Assembly (NCBI GenBank): GCA_030180135.1
Contig: CM058237.1
Span: 104,175,904-104,239,903 of the forward strand
Direction: 5' to 3'
Source of the DNA: Orychophragmus violaceus
Lineage: Eukaryota > Streptophyta > Magnoliopsida > Brassicales > Brassicaceae
DNA length: 64,000 nt
A model generated the notes under the pieces. That model did no database searches. It had not been told where the DNA came from and saw nothing but the letters and a program-made list of their open reading frames with translations. The position numbers were made by a program, and so were the translations under genes. Numbering within the stretch: the stretch's first letter is position 1; each line of letters begins with the position of its first letter. Positions 31,381-42,541 of the stretch are shown here, piece after piece.

Positions 31381-32017
31381 AGAATTACTGGTTGGACCAT
31401 AAATTTGCATATACCAGACCAAATTTAATCCTAAAGTTCTAAATGAACCTAAACTTAATAAAACTGAATTTTTTTAATTAAATTAATAACTTCTTGGATG
31501 TATATTGGATATACATCAAGATTAAATAGTTCTTTTCCTCAACTAAATATCAAGTGATCTTGATGTCTTGCCCGATCTTGTCTACTGTCAAGACTCGTTT
31601 TGTTTGTTGGATAGCCTTGGAGTCCTTGGTATCCACAGCAACATGAGTAAGGCAGGTGGTCATTGATAGACTTGCAGTGCGACTGTCAGTGATCACAAGA
31701 CAGAAGAGATTGGTTTCACTTGACTGGGCTATCAGAAGTTCTGGGCCCAGAGACATCAGAGTGGATTAGACATAGTTTGTCTCATCTACGACCAAGAGTT
31801 GTACTGAGTAGAATTAGCAATGATTTGCTTACCTAGATAACTAAAGTTTGGGTAATGGCGAGTCGCCCACTCAGATTTTGGTGAAGTATGGATCTTGGTT
31901 CATTGTATTCATCTGAGGAAACATAGTTTTGAATACAATGCGAGTTTTCTTATTAGATAAGAATTCTCATTTTCTTGAGCATTATAACTAAAACCTCTAC
32001 CTCTTTTAATTGCAGCT

Positions 32018-35000
32018 ATGTCTGTCTCAACTCACATCAACACTTTCTCACTAAGATCCGTCCTTGAGAAGGACAAGTTAAATGGATCTAATTTCTTGGA
32101 ATGGTATCGGAACCTGAGAATAGTTCTCAGGCAGGAGAACAAGGAATATGTCCTTGAAAGAGTTCTCCCGGAGAGGCCACGTTCCAATGCCCCGCAGACA
32201 GAAAAGAATGCTTGGGATAAGCATTCAGCTGATGTCAAAGATGTTAATTGTCTAATGCTGGTGACTATGAACTCTGAGCTGCAGAAGCAATATGAGAACG
32301 TGATGTCACCTATTGAGATGATTAACAGCCTGAAAGCTTTGTTTCAGGAGCAAGCTCGCACAGAGAGATACCAGACGGTTAAATCTCTCATGGATTGCAA
32401 GCTGGCTAAGGATAGTCCAGTAAGTCCTCATGTCCTTAAAATGATGGGTTACATTGATAACCTGGGGAAACAGGACTGTGCCATTAGCCAGGAGCTAGCC
32501 ACTGACATGATTCTGCAGTCTTTGCCATCGTGTTTTGATCATTTCATCATGAACTACAACATGAAAAACATGACTAAGACATTGACTGAGTTGCACGGCA
32601 TGCTGAAGACAGCAGAGCCGAATCTCAAGAAGGCAACTCCCAGTGTACTGATGGTACAAGATGGTAAAAGTTTTAAGAAACCTAAGAAGGATAAGGGAAA
32701 GGCCCAAGTTGTCCAGACTGAGAGTCAGGACAAGCCCAAGCCGAAGCCCAAATTCGGGCCTTCTCCTGAGGATAAATGCAACTACTGCAAACAATTAGGG
32801 CATTGGAAGAGAGACTGCAAGAAGTTCATGGAAGATTACAAGAAACTGAAGAAGACGTATGATGCGTCTGACTCAGGTATTTATGTTATCGAACTTAATG
32901 TTATGTCTTCTAGTTCTACTTCGTGGGTATTGGATACCGGCTGCGGTGCTCATATTTGTACTGATGTGCAGGCACTAAGAAACAGTAGAACGCTGAAGAA
33001 AGGACAAGTGGAGCTACGGGTCGGGAATGGAGCTAAGGTTGCTGCACTGGCCGTAGGCACTTACGATTTGTCCTTACCTTCGGGCATGGTTTTAGCTTTG
33101 AATAATTGCTACTTTGTACCTGCGATTAGCAGAAACATAATTTCAGTTTCCGTTTTGGATTTGGAAGGTTTTGATTTTGCTGTTAAGAATAAAGTTTGTT
33201 CTTTTAATCGTGATGGTACATATTATGGTAGCGCCCCATTAGATAATGGGTTATATGTTTTAAACCAAGAAATGCCTGTCTTTAACATAAATACAAAGCG
33301 GTTTAAGTCAAATGACGAAAACCCGACTTTCTTATGGCATTGTCGTTTGAGCCATATCAATGAGAAACGCATTCAGAGACTCCATCGAAATGGGCTTCTG
33401 GGCTCATTTGATTTTGAATCATGTGAGAAATGTGAATCTTGCTTGATGGGCAAAATGGCTAGAGCCCCTTTCAACAAACCAAATGAAAGGGCCAGTGGCT
33501 TATTGGGCCTTGTTCATACTGATGTATGTGGGCCGATGAGCACTGTTGCCAGAGGAAATTACAAGTATTTCATTACCTTCACTGATGACTTCAGTAGGTA
33601 TGGCTATGTCTATTTGATGAGACACAAGTCAGAATCCTTTGATAGATTCAAGGAATTCAAGAATGAAGTACAGAACCAACTTGGCAAAAGTATTAAAGCT
33701 CTGCGATCGGATCGCGGAGGAGAATACTTGAGTCAAGAGTTCAGCGACTATCTGAGCGAGTGTGGAATTGTTTCACAACTCACTCCTCCTGGAACACCCC
33801 AATGGAATGGAGTGTCAGAGAGGAGGAATCGAACCTTATTGGATATGGTTTGGTCTATGATGAGTCATTCAAATCTTCCATTATCCTTTTGGGGATACGC
33901 TCTAGAAACGTCTGTGTTTACACTAAATAGGGTACCATCTAAATCAGTGGAAAAGACACCACATGAATTGTGGACTGGGAACATCCCTAGTCTGTCTTTC
34001 CTGAAGATTTGGGGTTGTGAGGCTTATGTCAAACGTTTAATCTCTGACAAGCTCGCACCCAAGTCAGATAAATGCTACTTCGTTGGTTATCCTAAGGAAA
34101 CCAAGGCATACTACTTTTACAACCAATCTGAGAACAAAGTATTTGTTGCTCGGGACTGTTCTTTTCTTGAGAGGGAATTTCTTTCTAAGAAAAACAGTGG
34201 GAGTAAAGTACATCTTGAAGAAATTCAAGATGCACAGGAAGCTGCTCAACCTGCTGAGGAAGAGCAGCAGTTGGATCCACAAAGTTCTGTGGAACCCGCG
34301 CCTGTGGAGCCTGAAGTTCGCAGATCCGGAAGGATCCGTCACGAACCCGAGAGATACTATGGATTTCTCGTGGCCAATTCCAATGATCTGATGATCATTG
34401 ATAGGGACGAACCAGCGACCTTCGCGGAAGCAATGATGGGCCCGGACTCCGAAAAGTGGCTTGGAGCCTCTAAATCCGAAATGGGATCCATGTCAGAAAA
34501 CCAAGTATGGTCCTTGGTCGATTTACCTAATGGTGCAAAGGCCATTGAGTGTAAATGGATCTTCAAGAAGAAGATTGACGTGGATGGCAATGTCCAAGTT
34601 TATAAAGCTAGGTTGGTGGCTAAAGGTTTCAAGCAAATTCATGGTATTGACTATGATGAAACCTATTCCCCAGTCGCTATGCTTAAATCCATTCGGATTC
34701 TTCTAGCAATTGCCGCTCATTATGACTATGAGATTTGGCAGATGGATGTCAAAACCGCATTCCTGAATGGTATTCTGGAAGAGGATGTGTATATGACACA
34801 GCCTAAAGGTTTTGTTGATCCTAAGAACGCTGGGAAGGTATGCAAGCTTCATAAATCCATTTATGGATTGAAGCAAGCATCACGGAGTTGGAATCTTCGT
34901 TTTGATGAAGCAGTAAAACAATTTGGTTTCATCAAGAACGAAGAGGAACCATGTATTTACAAGAAGACTAGTGGGACCAGAATTGCGTTTCTTGTACTGT

Positions 35001-35983
35001 ATGTCGATGACATACTCCTCCTCGGTAATGACGTTCCGTTGCTTCAGTCTGTTAAGACTTGGCTCGGAAGTTGTTTTTCCATGAAAGACATGGGAGAAGC
35101 CGCGTACATTCTTGGAATCAGAATCTACAGAGATAGAGTGAATAGGCTGATTGGATTGTGCCAGGACACTTATATTGATAAGGTGTTGCACAGATTCAGG
35201 ATGCATGATTCCAAGAAGGGTTTCATACCGATGTCTCATGGCATTAGTCTCAGCAAGAAGCAGTGTCCGGTGACACATGCTGAGCGGGAGCGCATGAATA
35301 GGATTCCTTATGCTTCTGCAATAGGATCTATTATGTATGCCATGCTCTGCACTCGTCCAGATGTAGCTTACGCGTTAAGCATGACGAGTAGATACCAATC
35401 TGATCCAGGTGAAGTTCACTGGACAGCTGTCAAGAATATTCTCAAGTATTTGAAACATACTAAGGATAAATTCATGGTGTATGGAGGAAGTGAAGAGCTT
35501 GTAGTGAATGGATTCACTGATGCGAGTTTTCAGACGGACAGAGACGATTTCCGATCACAATATGGATATGTCTTCTGTCTAAATGGCGGTGCAGTGAGCT
35601 GGAAGAGCTCTAAGCAGAATACCGTAGCTGATTCCACAACGGAAGCTGAATATGTTGCTGCTTCAGAAGCGGCAAAGGAAGCTGTTTGGATCAAGAAGTT
35701 CATGATTGAACTTGGTGTGGTTCCGAGTATCTTGGAGCCAGTGGCTTTGTTTTGTGACAACAATGGAGCCATTGCTCAGGCGAAAGAACCCAGGTCACAC
35801 CAGAAGTCCAAACACGTAGAGAGGAGATATCACCTGATTCATGATATCGTCAATAGAGGTGATGTGAAGATCAGCCGAGTTCCGACGGAAGAGAATGTCG
35901 CTGATCCTCTGACTAAGTCACTCCCAAGGCCTAAGCATGAGAGTCATACGACTGCTATAGGCATTAGAGATCTTAAGATGTAA
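32018..35983 (+). CDS. E3 gag-pol polyprotein, intact
   Basis: 1321 codons without interruption. Domains in order: gag core (LEKDKLNGSNFLEWYRNLR), zinc knuckle C254-x2-C257-x4-H262-x4-C267, protease DTG 306-308, pre-integrase LWHCRLSH and CEKCESC, integrase with D502, D565 and E601 (a D-35-E spacing), reverse transcriptase with YVDD 995-998, and RNase H with D1168 in FTDASF, TTEAEY and LFCDNNGA. All catalytic residues I can identify are present, so the protein could be functional. It would make virus-like particles, reverse-transcribe and integrate copia DNA. ATG 32018 is chosen because it follows a CAG acceptor-like site and matches the start of the E4 gag. I leave the copia lineage unassigned. 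Confidence 0.93.
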   Translation: MSVSTHINTFSLRSVLEKDKLNGSNFLEWYRNLRIVLRQENKEYVLERVLPERPRSNAPQTEKNAWDKHSADVKDVNCLMLVTMNSELQKQYENVMSPIEMINSLKALFQEQARTERYQTVKSLMDCKLAKDSPVSPHVLKMMGYIDNLGKQDCAISQELATDMILQSLPSCFDHFIMNYNMKNMTKTLTELHGMLKTAEPNLKKATPSVLMVQDGKSFKKPKKDKGKAQVVQTESQDKPKPKPKFGPSPEDKCNYCKQLGHWKRDCKKFMEDYKKLKKTYDASDSGIYVIELNVMSSSSTSWVLDTGCGAHICTDVQALRNSRTLKKGQVELRVGNGAKVAALAVGTYDLSLPSGMVLALNNCYFVPAISRNIISVSVLDLEGFDFAVKNKVCSFNRDGTYYGSAPLDNGLYVLNQEMPVFNINTKRFKSNDENPTFLWHCRLSHINEKRIQRLHRNGLLGSFDFESCEKCESCLMGKMARAPFNKPNERASGLLGLVHTDVCGPMSTVARGNYKYFITFTDDFSRYGYVYLMRHKSESFDRFKEFKNEVQNQLGKSIKALRSDRGGEYLSQEFSDYLSECGIVSQLTPPGTPQWNGVSERRNRTLLDMVWSMMSHSNLPLSFWGYALETSVFTLNRVPSKSVEKTPHELWTGNIPSLSFLKIWGCEAYVKRLISDKLAPKSDKCYFVGYPKETKAYYFYNQSENKVFVARDCSFLEREFLSKKNSGSKVHLEEIQDAQEAAQPAEEEQQLDPQSSVEPAPVEPEVRRSGRIRHEPERYYGFLVANSNDLMIIDRDEPATFAEAMMGPDSEKWLGASKSEMGSMSENQVWSLVDLPNGAKAIECKWIFKKKIDVDGNVQVYKARLVAKGFKQIHGIDYDETYSPVAMLKSIRILLAIAAHYDYEIWQMDVKTAFLNGILEEDVYMTQPKGFVDPKNAGKVCKLHKSIYGLKQASRSWNLRFDEAVKQFGFIKNEEEPCIYKKTSGTRIAFLVLYVDDILLLGNDVPLLQSVKTWLGSCFSMKDMGEAAYILGIRIYRDRVNRLIGLCQDTYIDKVLHRFRMHDSKKGFIPMSHGISLSKKQCPVTHAERERMNRIPYASAIGSIMYAMLCTRPDVAYALSMTSRYQSDPGEVHWTAVKNILKYLKHTKDKFMVYGGSEELVVNGFTDASFQTDRDDFRSQYGYVFCLNGGAVSWKSSKQNTVADSTTEAEYVAASEAAKEAVWIKKFMIELGVVPSILEPVALFCDNNGAIAQAKEPRSHQKSKHVERRYHLIHDIVNRGDVKISRVPTEENVADPLTKSLPRPKHESHTTAIGIRDLKM

Positions 35984-36814
35984 TCTTGATTCTAGTGGGA
36001 GTTTTAGTTTTATTTTAGTTATAATAAGATGCTCTTGTAAACATTCTTTTAGAAGTGTTTAATGAAATTTGATTTCAGCATTATTTATTGTGATCTAAAT
36101 AATGGTCCCAAAATAAGTTTATGTCATATTATAGGTCATCAAGTTGAGGACTTGATCATGAAACCCTATAAGTCATAGATGACATAGATTATGTTCTGTC
36201 CCTAGTCGAGGTTGTCAAAGTGGGACAATGACAAACCGCGAGAGACTAGATTGTGAGGTGACTGTTGACTAAGTTTCATAGAGTCAATGATATGAGTATC
36301 ACAGTCAGTCACATAGATATATGTTGGTGAACATATGATCGGACATGACCTGCTAATGAGAAGTCTACAAGATAGTTATATCTGTGTCATAAGAGGTTCT
36401 CATTACGACTATAGAGTATAGTCCTCAGACCTGAGTTCATCATGCTTTCTTGCATATGAATTGGTACACCTTGACTTTGTCAAACGTCGACCCGTAAATG
36501 GCGACCATAACGGCACTGTTCAGGTATATCATGAAGTGTGCGTTGAAATAGGGATGGAACAAGAAGGGATTTGTCCCTCCTGAATAACGGGAGATACATA
36601 TCTCAGGGCCCATCGAAGATTTTGTACTGAGAAAATGTGTGGCCGCACTCAAACGAACTGTAGTTCAGTTGTTTGGATTGTTCAGTATAAGATCAGGAGT
36701 TCGATAAACACGATGTTGGCTTAATAAGGATGACACCAATCTTGCCTTATGCCAAATCGAGATATAGAGACAAAAGGATTATAGGAATTGATGATTCCAG
36801 TGCAAGTGGGAGAT
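35984..36814 (+). other. E3 conserved 3' noncoding block and polypurine tract
   Basis: About 830 bp of noncoding DNA strongly similar to 29491-30282 of E4. It includes the blocks GGACTTGATCATGAAACCC and ATATGATCGGACATGAC, and ends CAAGTGGGAGAT before the LTR at 36815. Confidence 0.85.
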
Positions 36815-37454
36815 TGTTGGGATAGTGTCCTGAAATCACACTTGTACTCACTCCTGATGATAGTTGTGTGTCGAGATCAGACACTCGTATAATACTGGGC
36901 GGTTGCAATGTTTTTCTAGAAGCCTCTTGCAATCTGTAAGTTGTAGACTTACTGCCAGCATTATATGATCCTATAGGGTCACACACCTAAGCAAACTGGA
37001 AGATAAAACATGGGAATGATCATTATGGTAATGATCATGTTAATGTGTATTGGATACACATTAATATCAAGAAAATGGTGTTGTATCGATCGACACAGCA
37101 TGTGTGTCGGTCGACACAGTTCGGGTTTCGAAAGGGCTTTTCGATTTTATGACTCAAGCGAGTCTGGCCCGTTAAGTGTGATTCTAGGTCGAATAAAACC
37201 TGATGGTTTCGACCTAGAACAGTAGCCGTTGACTTTTTCTTGACAGAAGAAGCAGAAACACCAGAAACTCTTAGATCCCATAGATCCGGCACTAGCATCC
37301 CGTTTCCAGCTTGTGTGCGTGTGTATCTGGGAGAGGCAAGGCATTTGCGTTGCTCACTGATCTCGTTCACCAATTCATTCCGCTGCCAGTTCAAGGTAAG
37401 AACGAGGTTGGTAAATTTCAATATAACGAACCCTAGATCCTAGGAGATCCAACA
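36815..37454 (+). repeat. E3 3' LTR
   Basis: 640 bp, about 13 differences from 23224-23863 by hand count. It ends GAGATCCAACA before GAAAA. Confidence 0.93.
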
Positions 37455-39016
37455 GAAAACACCGCAGCCGATGCCCTGGCCGCCCTAGCGTCGACATCGG
37501 ATCCTAACCTCAAAAGGATCATACCAGTCGAGGGGATCGAAAAACCAAGTATCGACATAGCCCTGAAAGCTCTATCCTTGAGAGAGGACGAGCCCACCAC
37601 AAAGGAAGGGGTCGAACACAAGGAACGTCCCAAGGACACCAATCACGACATCATCGAGATTGATGATGATCTCGATCCAAGAAGCGCCGTGTACGTCGCG
37701 AACGTCCCCGATGGACCAATCCAAGCCGCATCCACGAGTCGAGGACCTGATCCTAATGATGACGAAGATTGGAGAACTCCGATCATTCGATACATTACAA
37801 ATGGCGAAGTCCCCAACGACAAATGGGAAGCGCGGAAACTCAAGACACAGAGTGCGAGGTACTGCGTCACGCAAGGAGAGCTCTTCAAGATAAGTCTCTC
37901 CGGACCTTACCTCAAATGCCTCGATAAAAAAGCAAGCTCTAGCCGTGATCACGCAGGCCCACGATGGATCCTGCGGAAGCATTCCGGAGGACGAGCCCTG
38001 GCCGTACGAATCAAAAGGCAAGGTTATTTCTGGCCAACAATGGCCACCGAATGCGAATCTTTTCCAGCAAATGTGACAAATGCCAAAAGCATGCCCCGAT
38101 TATCCATCAAGAATCGGAGAAACTCTCCTCTATCTCATCACCATACCCATTCATGCGATGGGGAATGGACATCGTGGGACCTTTAGTCCCATCCGGAAAA
38201 AAGAAAGCTACACACCTATTGGTAATGACAGACTACTTCACTAAGTGGATCGAAGCAAAGTCATACCAAAAGATCAAAGACGTTCAAGTTAAGGAGTTCG
38301 TCTGGCGAAACATCGTGTGCCGACATGGACTACCCCATGAGATCGTCACCGATAACGGATCACAATTCATATCAAACGTGTTCAAGGAGTTCTGTAGAAC
38401 CTGGAACATAAAGCTGACTTACTCAACGCCCCGTTATCCTCAAGGGAACGGACTGGCAGAGGCAGCTAATAAAGCAATCATGAACAACCTTAAGAAAAGG
38501 CTCAATGAGTGCAAAACGATCTGGAGCGACGAGCTCCCAGCCGTACTCTAGACTCACCGGACTACTTTTCGAAAATCCACAGACGAAACTCCCTTTTCGT
38601 TGGCCTACGGGATCGAGGCGGTAGTACCAGCCGAAATCCTCGTGTCAAGCATCTGCAAGGAAGAATGCCCATGACAAGAGGAACTTAACAACAAGATGAT
38701 AACTGACGAGCTCGATCTCGTCGACGAAAGGAGGAACCTCGCACTAGCTCGAATCCAGAACTACCAACAAGCTGCAGCTCGTTACTATGATTCCAGAATT
38801 AAAACTCGAAGGTTTCAAGTAGGCGAGCTCGTGTTACGGAAAGTGTTCGACCATAAAAAGGAAGAACACGCTGGAAAGTTAGGAGCAAAGTGGGAAGGTC
38901 CTTACCAGGTCACCGATGTTGTGAAGGACGGGGTCTACCGACTCAAGTCGGTAGAAACCCAGAAGCCCGAACTGCGACCTTGGAACATCATCAACCTTAA
39001 AAAGTACTTTCACTAA
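37455..39016 (+). pseudogene. E2 archaeal RNase H end and integrase
   Basis: It starts in frame with 23219 (TAADALAALAS closes the archaeal RNase H). A linker leads to the integrase: zinc-finger remnant [11 protein letters not shown], catalytic core with [19 protein letters not shown] and [11 protein letters not shown] (the D, D and E are present), and a C-terminal domain (VGELVLRKVFDHKKEEHAGK, LGAKWEGPYQV) ending at 39014-39016. Frames shift between 37964 and 38186. A TAG at 38549-38551 stands where the family usually has Trp, and a further stop lies near 38672. It is non-functional. Confidence 0.85.
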
Positions 39017-39096
39017 AGTACGCAACATAATCGAACTACGAAATGGCTTGATCCCCTTAAAAGGGTACGTAGGCAGCTCGACTTCGAGCGCAGCCG

Positions 39097-39112
39097 CCCC
39101 CCCCCCCCCCCC
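39097..39112. repeat. C homopolymer (16 nt)
   Basis: A run of 16 C lies about 80 bp after the integrase stop, preceded by AGCTCGACTTCGAGCGCAG. It mirrors the G-run at 20705-20719 in the same element. Confidence 0.75.
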
Positions 39113-39257
39113 AACACATAGCTCTTACCGAGCTCGATAACTTCAAACGAAGTCGTAATAGCTTATCTTTGTTAAATCAAAATAAGTCTCCATACCAATG
39201 TCTCTTTCCGATCGTAAAAGTTAAGAGTCGTCGCGAAATATTTCGCCATTACATTCT

Positions 39258-39680
39258 GCAAAGCGATATGAAATTATCTCTTCAAAAAATCAAAGTGATA
39301 CGAAATTATCTCTTCAAAAATCAAAGTGATATGAAATTATCTCTTCAAAAGACAAGTGATATGAAATTATCCCTTCTTAGCGACCTGAAATGGCCTCTCC
39401 TAAAATAAAGTGATATGAAATTATCTCTTCAAAAGACAAGTGATAAGAAATTATCTCTTCGAAAAGTGATATGAAATTATCTCTTCAAGCGATATGAAAT
39501 TATCTCTTCAAAGTGACCTGAAATGGCCTCTCCTAAAATAAAGCGACCCTAAATGGTCTCTCCAAGCAGAACGAACTGAAATGCTCGTCCCAAAAAAAAG
39601 CGACCCAAAATGGTCTCTTCAAACCGAACAAGCTAAAATGGTCGTCCCAAACAAGAGACCTGAAACAGTCCATCAAACAT
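39258..39680 (+). repeat. E2 3' tandem repeats
   Basis: Repeated units resemble AAGTGATATGAAATTATCTC (plus TTCAAAA) of about 27-30 bp, at least eight copies, grading into variants with GCGACCTGAAATGGCCTCTC and GCGACCCAAAATGGTCTC. They lie between integrase and the antisense gene. Variable tandem repeats in this position are known in Tat-lineage elements. Confidence 0.85.
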
Positions 39681-40222
39681 CGCAAAATTCTTCTAACCTT
39701 ACATAGATTAGAAGAATTGGGGAGCTACCCCCTCCCTCTAAGCAAAAAACAACGAAGTCGAGACAATCGCAAAATGACCTCCGCGCATACTCAAAACGGA
39801 ACTTTGTAAGTCCACTTCGATTCGTTCTTATACTTAGCAATTCTCGCTCAATTCAGCTTTAAGCTCGAACTTCACGAAAGAGTTGTACCTCAGACAACTC
39901 TTGGCGAAGAATTCTAGCTCAAGTACAGTCAACCTAGAAGTTCGATTGTACTCCCTAAGGCAATGCAAGACAAGTTATTTGCTCGACCTCTCTGAAGAGG
40001 TTCGAACTGCCATTAAAGATCTATTTTACGCTAAGGCGTTAAACAGTAAAATCTATGCTAAGGCATGAAAGATTCAAAAGCAATTCATAAAAAAAAGAGG
40101 ACACAATGTCCCCGAGTTCGAACAAAAATCCCACTAAGGGCAACACCAAAAACAAAGGCCCCCCTTGGGCAAAAAAAGTTTGAAAAAGAAATTAAAAGCC
40201 CCTTCGGGCAACGACGGAACAA
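39681..40222. other. E2 noncoding spacer
   Basis: No domain in any frame. It contains A-rich phrases (CCCCTTGGGCAAAAAAAG, CCCCTTCGGGCAACG) and probably the 3' UTR of the antisense gene that ends at 40223. Confidence 0.5.
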
Positions 40223-41891
40223 TCAAAAGTGTTGCGATCGCGAGTAGACTTCGTCTCCATCCTCCGCATGATCGCCGGTAGAGCCAATCCCAGTCGGGAG
40301 ATGCGAACCATACTGATCAAGACAGGGAGCGGCCGGCGGCGGAGCATGCGCCAGGATCACCGAATCGCTCGACACCACCGACAGGTTCAGCTTGCCAATG
40401 CTGAAATCAGAGACCAATGCGGCATTCATCTCTTCCATGGCCGCCCTCTTCTTCTCAGCCAGCTTCAACACCTCCCGAGTCAAATCAAGCTCGCCGGAAG
40501 CAAACTCCGCGATGAGCTCAATATTGGCCAAGGTCTCTTGAAGACGGATCTCAGCGCTGGTCTCGGCCTTCCGGCCTTCGCTTTTCTCCTTGATCTCTTT
40601 AACGATCTCCAAGTACTCTCCGTTCATCTTCTTCCAAGCCTCGTGGGCCGCGACCTTCACGTCAAAGTCTCTTCCCACGAGAACCCTCTCCAGATCTGCT
40701 TGATCCTGAGCGTCCTGCGCGGCTGCAACCCGGCTCGCTTCCTCGGTAGCCAGAGTTCGACCTACTGCTGCTTGAAGCTTCTGAGAAAGATCTTCCTCCC
40801 GATTCTCGAGAGTGAGCAACCGAGCCTCTATCCCTTCGTACCTGTCCAGTTTCCTCTTAAGCTCTTCCTCTCGAGCCAGAGAACCTTGTAGCTGCGCAGT
40901 CAGATCGCCTACCGTCTCCTTGACGGTCTCAAGCTCGCCTGCCTGCGACCCGCCACGCAGCTCATACTCAAACCTGGCCGCGAATCCATTCGTAGCCTCC
41001 AGAAGCTGCATAAAAATGCAAACACTAAGCTCCACAAACAGGAAACAAAGAAACTAAAATGGTGCGACCAGTTACCTTCCTAACGGCCGTCGCCATCTCA
41101 GTATACAAGTCGCCAAGGAGCATGTCCTCGACAGCTGGGAGCCGAACACCCATGGGCCTAAAGCGCCTCAACAAACGGGCCACGGCCCCTGACGCCTCAA
41201 CATTCTCGCCCGATCTCCTCGAGCTCGCCTCGGCGTCGACTCTCCGACGCTTCGGCACGGGAGAAAGAGTCCTATTTCCACTCTGGTCACTTGACCCCCT
41301 TGAATCGTTCGCGAGAGGGCCGCGTAAAGCCGGCTCTCCGGGCAAGATTGGGTCCGTCTCCCGAGCAGCCAAAGAGGGATGAACTTCCCCGTCTCCGCGG
41401 CTGCATTAACAGCCCCGACGCTCGGAGGAAGAGGAGAATCACACATGGCAAAAAAGATGGCATTGCCCAGGTTTCCATCCCTCACTTTCTTCACCAACTC
41501 CATGGGGTCTTTTCCATCCCGACGACTCCTCGCTCTCCGAGATAACTTCTCGCGAGAAGGAGTGCTAGCGGCCGAATCCTCATCCAAAAGAGGACGACCT
41601 GCCAAAAAGTAAAAAAGATAAATAAAATCACCTATAAAAATGGCGAGCAAGACGCCGCATAGGTCAAAACGGTCAGATAACTCACTTTCTCCCGGCCGCT
41701 CAACAAAACGAAGCGGAGGCCAAACAGCCCGAGCAGGAGGAACCCGAGAGAGCGCGGGGGGAAGTGATAAACCTTGAGGGACCCTAAACCGATCCCACAG
41801 AGCCAGTTCAGGGTCGACCCTTAGAGCTGCCTGCACGCGCTCCATCGCAAAACTGCCCCAGTCGACAGTACCTCTCCTCAGCCGGGCTATC

Positions 41892-42541
41892 TGTAGGATT
41901 ATGTGAGTTCATTGGTGTAATTATCAGGTTAGAACCTAGCACATAATCAACTAGGATCTAGGTGATTTGCAGTTGAATCATAAACAGATCAGGATCATTA
42001 CCTTGTGATTACAGCGGATTGATCAAAGGAATATCGAGATCTGCAAGAGCTGATGATTACCGGCTCCTCCTAGGTATCCACACTCTTACAAGCTACTGGA
42101 TCAGGCTGCTAGACCAAGTTGGAATCAACAGAGAGAGAGAGGACGGCTCAGGTGAAAAATCGCAGAAGCAAGAAGCATTAGGGCTTCCTGCGCCTCTCCT
42201 CTTCCTTATATGGGCCCAAGTAATTAAACTAATGGCTCATTAGGCTTTTGGGCCCAAGACCCAAATCAGACAAAAGACTGTCTTTTGTCTGGCCCAATTC
42301 TCTGTACAAATACAGTAAATGCCTTGCATCTTACCGTATTAATTCCTTGTTAACTTTCCCGTTAGCTATGGTGTGTGACCCTTAGGGATCATACAATACT
42401 GGTAATAAGTCCTAAACTTATAGATCAAGAGCGGACTCTAGCAAGTCATCATGATCACCCAGTATTTATGACTTATGTCTGATCTCGACACTTATCATAC
42501 TTTCTAGAGATAGTACGGTAGATTTCAGGACATTCCCAACA
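41892..42541 (-). repeat. E5 3' LTR
   Basis: On the minus strand TGTTGGGAATGTCC to CATAATCCTACA. The 74-codon plus-strand frame at 42019-42243 recurs in the other LTR and is not a gene. Confidence 0.92.

Larger units (their letters stand above)
23224..37454 (+). mobile_element. E3: Ty1/copia element with intact gag-pol
   Basis: LTRs of 640 bp (23224-23863, 36815-37454), a primer-binding site, a hairpin-bearing leader, one uninterrupted 1321-codon gag-pol frame (32018-35983), a long conserved 3' noncoding block and a polypurine tract are all present. E4 (24042-30917) inserted into the leader; without it E3 is about 7.35 kb. The LTRs differ at about 13 positions by hand count. It inserted into the archaeal RNase H of E2. 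It is the only element here with a complete open gag-pol and is the best candidate source of enzyme for E4- and E5-like copies. Confidence 0.93.
23219..37459. repeat. Target-site duplication of E3 (GAAAA)
   Basis: GAAAA at 23219-23223 and 37455-37459 flank the E3 LTR ends exactly. Removing E3 with one copy restores the archaeal-type RNase H frame of E2. Confidence 0.93.

Noticed and set aside
40229..40891. 220-codon plus-strand frame
   Set aside because: Shadow of the coiled-coil exon on the minus strand; the Leu/Ser-rich translation reflects the complement of Glu/Lys-rich codons.
42019..42243. 74-codon frame repeated at 48447-48671
   Set aside because: Located in the two E5 LTRs; no domain; LTR duplication explains the identity.
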